Positions 1-10,140 of a stretch of 64,000 nucleotides of DNA are shown piece by piece. Numbering within the stretch: position 1 is the stretch's first letter; each line of letters begins with the position of its first letter. Location: contig VZRZ01003056.1 of the NCBI GenBank assembly GCA_013398175.1, positions 49,618-113,617 on the forward strand. The letters run 5' to 3'. Under the pieces are notes generated by a model. It was not told the origin of the DNA. It worked only from the letters and a program-made list of their open reading frames with translations, and did no database searches. Position numbers and translations under genes: made by a program. The stretch is from Climacteris rufus (taxonomy: Eukaryota; Chordata; Aves; Passeriformes; Climacteridae).

Positions 1-2569
1 TGACTTATTCTCTGCACTTTCTAAAGCCTCAACCAACCCACTCCTTCTCCCAAGTAGCAGAGCAATAAACCTTGGAGAAGAGGAGGGGTGGCTCCAGCAG
101 AAACTGACACACCCTTTGGCGAGGAGCTCTGACATAACTGTGATAAACAAGTTTGTAGTTCTTGTGATAAAGTATTTCAAACTTGCTGAGCTGTACTTGT
201 AAATGAAGCTTACATGAAGGAAAAACCTTTATGTCATTCTCAACCTGCCTCATGAGTTAAGCGGTTTTTTGGTGTTGTTTTTTTTTTTTTTTAATTATCT
301 TCTTGCTGCTTAAATTTTTCATTGTGTTGTTAGGGTATCTGGCTGGTTCTGTTATGTAGTTATTCTTTTCAGCCTTTTCACTGGGTAAGTGATCATGTTC
401 CTCATTGTGACAGCCTTGCTATACATAAGCAATCAGTAATTAAAATATGTGGCCATTCCTGGGCTGGCAGAGCACTTGGGCATGCATAATCAAATGTGAG
501 GGGTGCTGCTGACACAAAAAAAGGCTGCTTGTGTGCTGCAAGGAAAGCACAGGCTTGTGCTGCTGGGCTCTGAGTCTGTAGTCCTAAATCAGAAAGACAA
601 GGGAGCACATAAAATACACCCAAGCACGTGCTTCAGTGCAGGCTGGAATGGACATGTGGATGATGCATCATAATTTATTAACATAACCTGCTAAGTAAAT
701 TTAAATGTTTCATGACCTTTGTGCTTTTAAATCCTGGTAAAGCAAATTCTTTATTACGAATGTGAAGTGTGTACAAAGCAATCTCCACATGTAATCATTT
801 CTTGCCAGCTCTTCTTTGAGTTGTTTACAGCTGAGAGTCCATGCTAAGCAAATGTGGGGGGGAAACCCTGACACTTTCATTGAAATTCAGTCCAGTTCAA
901 TAACTCTGTAATGTAACTCTACTTAAAAAAAAAAAAAAAACAAATTAGGTGTTTAATATCTACAGTTGCTGTATGCTGAATTAGCTGGATCATGTTCTTT
1001 CATCCTTTGTGCAGGGCTGTGTCCTCAACTGGTAGGAAGTGAGAGATCTTCATTAGCTAAAGCAGTTTCTGCCCAGGGAGGACTTGGAACGAGGTATTCA
1101 TTGTGGCCCTTCATCATAGCAGATCAATTCTTCTCTGTGCCTAAAACTGTAGTAAGTAAAGCCATGTACTAAATGAAGTCAAGTCTAGCTGCTAATAACC
1201 TGTATATAAATTTAGCTATATTTTGTGTATCTTGTTGTGTGTATATGTTGCTGTTGCTGATTTTACTTTTTTCCCCTTTGTGCTAGAGGTAACTGTCTTG
1301 CACAAACCTGATAAATCATCTATTAAAATAGAATAAACCCAATGAAACCATGGCTGATGGGAGGTGCATTTTGTTCTTTGCCACCCAGTAGTGTGACTCT
1401 TTCTTGGAGGAGGGAGGTGACTTTTTCTTAATGCCTGATATTGATTTAATAACCTTTCTTTCTGTAACTTTCTGTGGATGTGAGTGAGCCAGAACCCAAC
1501 CCTGTTGTGCCAGGTGGAGGGACACAAAGGGTTATGTCTGACAAGAGATGTGTCTTCCCCCTGCTGGGCATCAGCAGCTGTGATCAGGGTCCTTGCAGGA
1601 ATTAAATTTATCCTGAACAGTGTTTGACTTAGAGAAAAACCTGTCTGTCACAATGTTCTGCATTATTAAAATGACCTTTCCAAGAGGAATATTTCATATA
1701 TGAAAAAAGAGTAGGGTATCTTTGTTTCCAAGGCTGTTACCATAAGTGAACGTGGTCCTGCTGAGTGTGAAAGCTTCCTTCTTGCACAGGTCAGAGTTCC
1801 CTGTCAGGGAACATTCCTGTTCCCTTCTGAGCTGCATCTGTGTTTGCTGCCTTTCTGTCTTTGAAGAAGGGTTTCTTTATAAGTATACAGGTGATCCTGA
1901 GCATTTGTCCAAACATCTGTGTCATAAAAGAATAGAAATCACTCTCAAGAAATACTTTCCATGTGCTTGAGCTACTTTTTTATCCCTGAGGTTGGATGGG
2001 GTGGGAGCCAAGAAGCAGCAGCAGGTGCAGCAGCCTTGGCTCCAAGCTTGCCAGGGCTGCCCCAGGGCTCAGCTCCATGGCTCAGCCAGGCCAGGGCAGG
2101 TGGCCTTTTGGAATTGTGTCCAGCTCCAGCCTGGAGCCAGAGGGAGAGAAGTGAACTTGGCTCAATCTGAAATGAGACTTAAAGGAGGTTCCAGTGCCTC
2201 ACCTGTGCTGGAGGTGAAGCCTCACAGCTGCCCAGCACCTGCAGCCTTTCAAGTGCTGCAGCCTGGGGAAGAAGCTTTTCATGTTTTCACTCCTGTTTTA
2301 TACACAGACACGGAATTTGGTCTCTCCCTTCAGAACAGACAACTTCAGACAGTGCTATCCATAAACAGGTCAGGCAAGGCAGGAGGCTGAAGGGAGGGGG
2401 GAGTTTTAGCCCAGCACCTTGGGTGGATTTTCAGGCCTGTTTGTGCCTGAGCAGAAAGTTACAGCCCTGCTGAGCAAGCTCCAAGTGCTGTGTAGCTGAA
2501 CCCAGCGAGGTACAAATCACAACCCTCCCTTAGCTGGCTGCTCCCTGTCACGCCTGGCCCAGCAGGAGC
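1..2569. other. Intergenic sequence, no gene seen
   Basis: AT-rich with a T run (about 279-292) and an A run (about 925-941). The rightmost 600 bp is more GC-rich. Short open frames exist on both strands but have no recognisable homology. In human, PROSER2 lies beyond the UPF2 3' end, but I could not recognise any part of it here. Confidence 0.6.
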
Positions 2570-3240
2570 CCAGGGAAGCACTTCAGCAGCTTCCCCAGCA
2601 ACACTGGGTGGCTCTCACCAGCCCCATGGAGCTGTGTGTGGCCAAGTGGGGCAGCAGCTCCCTGACCATTTCCCCTTGGATCATGAGGCTTTGCTTCTGC
2701 TCCCCATCCCTGTCACAGGAGCCTGGCACCCAGAGAACAGCTGGGCTGGCTGTTCTAGACTGAGGCAAAGAAGGCATTAAGTACCTCAGACTTTTCATCA
2801 TCCTTTGTCACTGTCTCCTCCTGCATCCAATAAAGGATGGAGATCCTTCTCAGCCCTCTTATGTATTTACAGAAACTTTTTTTGGCTTTTACAGCCATAG
2901 CCAGATTAAATTCCAGTTAAGCTTTAGCCCTGCATAATCCTCATATCCATGTATTCCTTCTGAATTACCTGTCCCTCTTCCAAAGGTCATACACTCTCCT
3001 TTTTTCCCTGAGTTCCAGCCCAAGCTGCTTGTTCAGCCAGGCTGGTCTCTTCCCTGCTGGCTTATCTTTCAGCATGTGGGATCATCTGCTCCTGGGCCTT
3101 AAAAATTGCCTTCTTAAAAGCACATCCAGCCCTCCTGGACTCCTTTGCCTTTCAGTGCTGCCTCCCAAGGGACTCTGACAACCTTTCCAATGAGAGGAGG
3201 CCTTTAATTCATCAGCCCTGCACCTGCTCTTGCTGTCAGA
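2570..3240 (-). pseudogene. CR1 LINE pol remnant (endonuclease-reverse transcriptase junction)
   Basis: Read on the minus strand, the CR1 ORF2 segment is recognisable but broken. A piece resembling RPAWLNKQLGLELREKRRVY then DLWK is followed by CRAKA, a stop and LEFNLAMAVKAKKSFCKYI. Then come DDEKSEVLNAFFASV and another stop. Part of the usual sequence before CRAKA is missing. It is the only copy in the window extending into coding sequence. It cannot make a protein. Confidence 0.75.
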
Positions 3241-6200
3241 TAATTCCTGCATCACACAGAGGCACAGGGAGATGAGTCTTCATCCCCATGTTGACTCCCA
3301 AACTATAAATATCCTTTCCTCTGAGGTAAGGAGGGTCTTTAGACTGGATGGAGCCAAAGCCTTCCAAGGGAACACACCCTTCTTGTGTATGTTTTGTTTT
3401 TGTTTGGTCTTTTTTCTTCCCCCAGAACGAGGTTTCTCTTCCCCTGTGAGGTGGCTCCTCCCAGATGAGGAAATGCCTTCCCTGAAAAGTCGTCGGTGCA
3501 TCCCTGACTCCAGCACCAAATGCTCAGATGTGTTCTTACCTCAAGGGAACTGCCAGGAAAGATTATTTTCCACTGGGCCATAATTACCTGCTGCTACTTC
3601 CAACTGGCCAAAAAGGGAACACCAGGAGAGGCTGCAGAAACTTTGGGATTAAACTGAACAGGCATAAGGATCAGTAGATGAAAGCAGCTGGCAGGCTTGA
3701 AGGAGCAACTCAGCTTCAATTTCTCTTTTGTTCTTGGGTCTTTGCACCTGCCCCTGAGCTTTAATGAATGTTTCACAGAGCCCCAGGAATCACAAACTAA
3801 TTCTGAGTGGTTCCCAAAGCTGCTAAGGCAGCTTACTCTTACCCAGGACCATTATTTTCTTTTCAGATGGGTGTCTCTGTATCACAAAGAAATGCAGCTG
3901 CTTCAGTGTCCTCAGTGGATGGGTAAGGGGTTTTGGATTTGGGGGGTTTTTCCCCATCATTTAAAAAAGGAAAAAAAAAAAAAGCTACATCGAAGGTTTG
4001 AATTTAAAAGAAAATAAATACATAATATCCTTTGCTTGACCACTGAGTGAGGGAGCACCTGCTGTTCCCAAAGCCTGTGCTACAGCAAGCCAGGGACTGT
4101 GTTGTGCTGCTGCTCTGGTCTGTCAGACTTTGGCTTTAGTCCTTCCCTGGTGATTGCTGCCCCCAGTTCAGTGTCTGCACTGATCCCACAATAGTGTCAC
4201 CTCACCCACCCTCTAAACTGGCCCTTGCCACCAGCTCAGCCCCTGCCCTGTGCCCAGCAGCTGCCTGAGCAGTGGAACCCTGCCCTGGGCACAAGGAAAG
4301 GCTTCTCTCACCTTATCTAGTGCAGAATTCTCCTGATTTGTTTGCTCTGAGGCACCTGGAGCAGGTAGGGTTGGGCAGTGCAGCTCAGCAGTGCCTTCCA
4401 TCCCAGGGAGCAGGGCTCTGCCTTCCCAGGCCCTGCTGCAGCAGAGGAGCCAGCACATCCTTCCTCTCCCTTTCCTGCTTTGCCAGTGGAAGGTTACAGG
4501 AGCTACTGGGAAAGCATCTGAGCGGGGTGGATGTTTCAGCCAGACACCAGCCAGCCCTGGGCATGACTGCTCCAGTGGTTACTGCTGAACATCACACTTC
4601 TCTTTGGGAGGTGATGCACAAACTCGTGTCCCAGCTCTCCCAGCAGTGCACATCCACCTCCCAGTGTCACTCCACTCCCTGCCAAAGCCCCACACGGACC
4701 TTTGGGAGGTGCCAGTTCCTGGAGCCAGGGCTTGTTCAGCTCAGGGCAGCTGTGTGAGCATCCTGTGAGCAGCCTCCCTGACCTGAGAGCCAGCACCGAG
4801 CTGCACTGAGCCCTGGAGCCCCCAGCCCCTGCTGGGCACAGCCCAGCTCCTGCTAATGGGAGCTGCCACAGCATCCCCCTCTCACTGCTGCCAGGGGCTT
4901 CCCTGCAGTCCCTTCCCTCTCTGATTCAGCCCAGGAGCTCTCTGTTCCAACGGGATTGCTCATTTCCTCACAGGGATGACGAGGTCAACTTCACCCTCAA
5001 ATGTTCATGATGTATTTTTTCCCATCATTTCAAAGGAAGCTCTCAACTCTCTGAACTTCTGTTATTGTCAGCATCAGAAAATTGTGTAATTTTTTTATCT
5101 GTTCTCTCCTTGCTTATCCATTCCCCAAGGAAGGGCAAGGACTGCCTTTCCCAGCTGGGAAACGAGGGCAGTGATGTTAAGCCAAGGAAAAACAGTAGAG
5201 ATGAGCTTGACCTTCATGTTTCCAGGCTTATGCACTAATCCTGAATCACCCTTCCTCTCCCACCACCACACCTGCCCCTTTGCTAACATTCCTTGCCAGT
5301 CCAGGAGAAGATCCAGCAGCCTGGAAGCTCAGACTCCCCTGTGCCAGGAGCTGTTTGTACCCTGATCAGCCAAGATAAGCCACCCATTGTACTGATGCTC
5401 AGAGGGTGGAATGACACCAGAAGGAAAGCAGTATTCCTGCAAGCTGGTGTGGCAGGAGGGGAGATTATTTCTTCATACTTAAACATCTATTAGGAAACAG
5501 TTGTCAGCACATTTCTATTTCCAATCTCCAGCCCTGCACAAGAGCAGAGGATGCACAGGGTCCTCAGGCTTCACGACACAAACTTCATTACTGTGGAACA
5601 TTTCCTGCCTCCTAAATGGATTTCAGTTTGTCTGATCAGGTTTAATTTTTATTTATGGCATGAGTTTTCCAGTGAGCTTGAGCCCAGGAAATGGGCACTG
5701 TGTGCCCAGCACAGCAGTTCCTCGAGCATCCTGTACCAAAGCCCTTGGCTCTGTGCTGGCCACACTGAGAGCAGAGACTCCTCTGCAGTCTCACCCTGCA
5801 GCAACAGTGAGGCCTCCTCTGAACCCCAAAGCTGCTCTGATTTTATGTTAGCTGAGACTCACAGCCAGTAATAAACCCCTGCTTTTCATGGGTGTGGGAT
5901 TTGGGAGCAACCTGGATAATAAACCACAGACAATTACACCTCCTGGGCATTACAGTAGGAAAGGGAGGCTTAGACTGTCTAAGTCCTGCTGCTGTGTCCA
6001 TCTTTTCCCCTGGAAAAGAAAGTCTGTCAGAGGAGAGATGAGGAACTGGTGTCTGTCTGGAACAGCTCAGCTGAATTCCCAGAGAGAAGGGGACTCAAGC
6101 TGTGTCTTCCTCCCAGGAAAAGGCTCTTCCTGCCCTGAGCCAAGGAGGAAGCCAGAGCTCCCATCCCCACTTGAAAAGCTGCTCAGAGCAGAGATAAGAA

Positions 6201-8023
6201 CAGCCAAAGCTGCCTCTGAGATCCCTCTCACTGCTTGGTTATCTTCATTTCCATCGCTCCAGGGATGTAACTTCCAGCAACTTGTAGCGATTTAATAACC
6301 CCTTACTGGATTAATAGAGCAGAGAGACCAAACCTCCCTTCAGGTGGCTTCTGCAAGCTTTACTGACGTGTTCAAGCCTTGCTTCCCAGGAGAGAACTTC
6401 TGATCTTTACCTCACCATGAACAGATAATGTGTGTGCATAGGTATAGAATATATATAGTGCAAATAATTTTAAAAATTGAAAAAAAAAAAACCTCCAAAA
6501 CAACTAAGGGGCAAATACAGCAAAGTTTTCAAGCTCTTGGACTGTCAACTATGACTTGTTCCCAGCAGCAAACATGTCACTCCCCTTTATACCCTGCCCA
6601 GCAGAAACCTTTTTCCTGCAGGTAAATGTCAAAGAACAAATGAACATCAGCAATAACTAAATGTCTTCCTCTTTTTTAAGTGTCTCAACCATATTTTCTT
6701 TGCCTGACAACTTGAATCCAGGTAATGGAGGGAGGGAAGGAAGGAAGGAAGGAGGGAGAGAGAGAGAGGATTTTTTTACAGAACACTTTGTTCTTCTAAG
6801 AAGGATCATAAACACCAAGTGTTTTAATGGCACAATCCTACCCGACAATAACTTAAAAGCAAAGTTTATAGTTCAAACAATGCAAGTAAATATTTTGACA
6901 TTTTCTCATTTGTTTGATTCCTGCTCAAATAGTTTCTTAGAGGAGCATTTTCACTGGGGCACAACAGTGCCTGGCTGAGGACAGCCTCAGCGTGGAGCAA
7001 ATTAGTGATGAAGCTCAAAGAAGGGAAAAAGCAAGGACAAAATCTGATATATTTATCAGGGGGCAACAGCAGGCTCAGGGCATCACTATTGGTGGATTTA
7101 TTTTTAAAATATTCACTCACCTGGCAAGGCCACATGGTCACAATGCTACAGCACCACTTTGGGGGGACAACAGTAATTTGTTTGTTTGTTAACTCCCATT
7201 TTCCTCGATCACCTTCATTTACACCCCCGAAACAGCCCAACAGAGCTTTTGTGAAGGCCTGAGGAGTTAAAGTTACAGTAAAACTGAGGCACAATTATTG
7301 AGTACAAACCTACAACTTTCTGTCAGTGAGGAAGCTCAAGGAGCCTCACATCAGTGAAGACACAACTCCCAACACCAGTGCCTGACTTTAGCCCAAATTC
7401 TTTCCACAGATTAACACAAATCTTTTACATAGCCAAGGACATGAAACAGTTTCTCCTTCATCTACAGCTTTTCCCAGACTTATCTCCTTCCTTGCACACT
7501 CAGGAACGCTGCTGCAGAAATGCTCTCTGCAAGGGCACCTTCAACCAGCATCCCATGAGAAACACTCCCCAGGGAACATCCTCTGCCCCAGGCAGCAGTG
7601 CCACAGCTTCACTTTGGGATGGCTTCCCCAGTGACCTGACACACCTGGGGGTCACTGCACTGCAGGGAAAGAGAAGCAACAATATTAAACATAATTGCAC
7701 GAATTAAAATAAACATCTGTAATCTGGGTAAAGCAGCAATACTCACAGCTAACAGACACTGACCAAAAGAGAGGCTCTGCCCGTGTTCCTGTACCAAATC
7801 CAGGCTGCACACCCAACCATTTTAATTAAACACTCTTTAAACAAAGGCAAAGGATTTAATGACATGAGAGGGAGCCACACAATCCCTGCAGCAGCGACCT
7901 GCACGTGGACCAGGTGGGGAAACTGCTGTGCAAGCTGCAGGGCAGCACCCAGCCACACCTGTGGGGTCAGCAAATGGGAAGGCAAAGATTAAACAGGATG
8001 CAAATTTGGGGTTTTTTTTCTAT
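3241..8023. other. Intergenic sequence, no gene seen
   Basis: Moderately GC-rich at 4.0-6.3 kb, with open frames up to about 160 codons. None has family features, clear splice signals or homology that I recognise. The only marked element is the purine microsatellite at 6.73-6.77 kb. Confidence 0.6.
6727..6770. repeat. GGAA/GA purine microsatellite
   Basis: A run of GGAAGGAAGGAAGGAAGGAGG and GAGAGAGAGAGG units, purine-only for about 44 bp on the plus strand. Length polymorphism is likely. Confidence 0.85.
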
Positions 8024-8320
8024 GTATCATGGAATGCTTTGGGTTGGAAGGGAAGTGACCTCTAAAAGTCATTCAGTCGAACCCCTTGGAATAAGCAGGG
8101 ACAGCTTCAACTAGATCAGGTTGAAACTTACATGTTTCAAGGGATGGGGCATCTGTCACCTGACAAACCTGTGCCAGCACCTCACCACCATCACTGTAAA
8201 AAAATTATTCTTTATATCTAATCTAAGCCAACCCTCTTTTAACATTTACAACCATCACCCCTTGTCCTACTGCAACAGGCCCCACTAAAACGTTTGTCCC
8301 CGTACTTTCCACCCTGATTG
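8024..8320 (-). mobile_element. CR1 LINE 3' fragment downstream of UPF2
   Basis: The antisense CR1 end reads ATCATGGAATGCTTTGGGTT, followed by GGAAGGGAAGTGACCTCTAA, TCATTCAGTCGAACCCCTTG and GGACAGCTTCAACTAGATCA. Moderately diverged. Confidence 0.85.
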
Positions 8321-8939
8321 TTTTGCTTAATTTTTTATTCAGCACAACATTAGAATAATTAATTTTAAAATTAAACTTCAAAAGGTTTCACTGAACTATT
8401 TTTTGATTTCAGCCTGAAGTCAGGAAAAACCCCAGCTGACCCCAAACTATTTTTAGCAAATAATTTTATAAAGATATTTCCACTGATCCCAATTCCATCC
8501 AAAGCATTGGATTGACACATACAAAACAGAGCTAACGTTTTATTTGTATGCAGTTACTCAATCTGTATAAATTAAATGCTTTTCAAACTAAGCAGCATGT
8601 TGAGAAGAGGAAGCTGACTTTAGCCTGCACCACAATTAGATGCTTAATTTGCTCTTAGGAATTGGTAGGCATTGTTCTTCTGGGAAGTGGAAATTACATC
8701 TGACCAGTGGATGTGGCCACATTGGTGTAGGAGACATTGCTGGAGGAGCCCAGAGTTACAAACATCATTAACAAACACAGCCCCAAATTTCATGTGGGAA
8801 GAAAGCAATATGAAAAGAATCACATACAACTTGAATCAAAACCCTGGAATTCCTGTCCAAACTGCAGCCCATGGTACACCACAAACCCTCCAAAACATCA
8901 TTTCCAAAGAACAAAGTGAATGTCAAGAGACAGACACCG
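8321..8939. other. Short intergenic segment immediately past the UPF2 polyadenylation site
   Basis: AT-rich between the CR1 fragment and the predicted UPF2 cleavage site. I see no gene or strong terminator beyond the GU-rich downstream element at its right edge. Confidence 0.6.
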
Positions 8940-10128
8940 ACTCTAAATTACAACACTTTATTGCAGCATTGGCAAAGGTCAGATTTCTGAAGCTGGTGAA
9001 GATCGGGCGGCATTTCTGTATGAAATGTTACAATTTTACAAGTCTCTCTTCCTACATGCAGAAACCAAAACCAGTGGTAAAAAGGATTTTAAAAGAGCTA
9101 GAAAAAAGAATTAGTAGTAACATACAGATGGGTTCCTTAACTCAATGAACTACCTCTACCTGAAAGCAAACAAAACCCTATGCTAATAAATAACAGATTG
9201 TCAGAAACAGACCAAGAAACCTCATTTCTACTTAGAAAAAAAATAAAAATTCTACTTGTTTCCAGGCTTAAATCTTTTTTTTTTTTTTTTTAACTTTTTG
9301 TTTGTTTCAATAGACACAGAGGCTTATCAACCCATGAAGATCAACAAAATATTTGGATCCGCTCCTTGACATCCTCCCGTTAGGCTGACTGGCACGTTTT
9401 GGTTTTCAATGATACATACAATGGGCTCAACTATATCCCTGTCCTTAGGCTGGTGTCAGGCTGTTCCAAGCAGTACGAGTCAACACCCCGTGTTCTTCAG
9501 CTTCACTTTCTATTTCAAACCTTAACAGACATTTCACCTCCTTGGCTCTCCAGCTTCTCACCCCTCCCCACCCCCTTCCTCGCGCGCGCGGCAGCAAAAG
9601 GCTCTTCCTTAACCGCGGACGTCCTCGCCGAGGAGCGTTTGAGGCGCTCTCCTGCTCCTCAGGGCTCTCCTCTGCATTCTGCCCTTCGCCCCATGTGTCC
9701 CCAGTGCAGATGTGCAGCCCCCAGAGAACATCCTGCCCACGCCGGGCGCTTGCGGCGAGGTCAGAGCTTGGCTTTCCCGCTCGCGGAGCTGCCAGAGGCC
9801 TTTCCGTTCCAGCGGAACCCGGCTGAGCTCCGGCCTCGTCCCTGCCCTCACCCGGCTGCTTGAGGCCCAGTGCAGCGCCTCGCTCCTTCGCTCCTGGGAG
9901 AAGATTGACCCTCAACACGGTTCTCATAACAAAAAGCTTTTTTTTGGGGGGGTGGGGGGGGAGAGGGGAGGCTGCTCTTCGTGCCCCACGGCCCCAGCCT
10001 GTCCCGGGTTTGGGTTCTGAACGCTCTGCGCTGCCATGCTGAGATGTGTCCGCTGCTCTCGCTGAATCGCTGGAGGACTCCACAACACCAGAGATACGGG
10101 ACCTAATGAAATGACACTGGCGGCTGGA
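8940..10128 (-). other. UPF2: UPF2 3' untranslated region
   Basis: About 1.19 kb from the stop codon to the predicted cleavage site. The stop-proximal 600 nt is CpG- and GC-rich, with a C-rich tract in the mRNA (9946-9968). The distal 500 nt is AT-rich and has a 17-A run (9275-9291). A length over 1 kb is itself a feature that can sensitise an mRNA to UPF1-dependent decay. The end point was inferred from the polyadenylation signal. Confidence 0.8.
8957..8962 (-). terminator. UPF2 polyadenylation signal AATAAA
   Basis: The context is GCAATAAAGTG on the minus strand. A GU-rich element (GTCGGTGTCTGTC) follows about 20-35 nt downstream, at roughly 8928-8940, as expected for cleavage near 8940-8947. 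It is the only AATAAA or ATTAAA that I found in the 3' UTR. Confidence 0.8.
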
Positions 10129-10140
10129 TCAACGTCTCCT
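9540..10140. other. CpG-rich block inside the UPF2 last exon
   Basis: The block contains many CpGs, including a CGCGCGCGCG run near 9580. GC content is far above that of the flanking intron and distal 3' UTR. On the plus strand there are G-runs of 7, 8 and 4 at 9946-9968, suitable for a G-quadruplex. It resembles an orphan CpG island more than ordinary 3' UTR. No gene start could be tied to it. Confidence 0.6.
10129..10138 (-). CDS. UPF2: UPF2 exon 22 coding part: last three residues and stop
   Basis: The acceptor CTTTCTCTTCCCGCAG|GAGACGTTGA has a strong pyrimidine tract. Joined to the AG at the end of exon 21 it gives AGG AGA CGT TGA, which is Arg-Arg-Arg-stop, the human C-terminus. The stop (10131-10129) lies 7 nt into the last exon. 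It was located by searching for that signature, and the fit to the full-length protein supports it strongly. Confidence 0.9.

Noticed and set aside
1992..2390. 132-codon plus-strand frame, considered as a possible PROSER2 exon
   Set aside because: The start is not supported, I recognise no PROSER2 sequence, and a decayed CR1 lies next to it.
4272..4757. 161-codon plus-strand open frame in the downstream intergenic region
   Set aside because: No recognisable domain, composition follows local GC content, and overlapping frames on the other strand are equally open.
9445..10083. Long minus-strand open frame that looks like an independent gene
   Set aside because: It begins with GTG, not ATG, lies wholly in the UPF2 3' UTR, and is in frame with the UPF2 stop. 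No protein family was recognised. It is kept only as a readthrough question.
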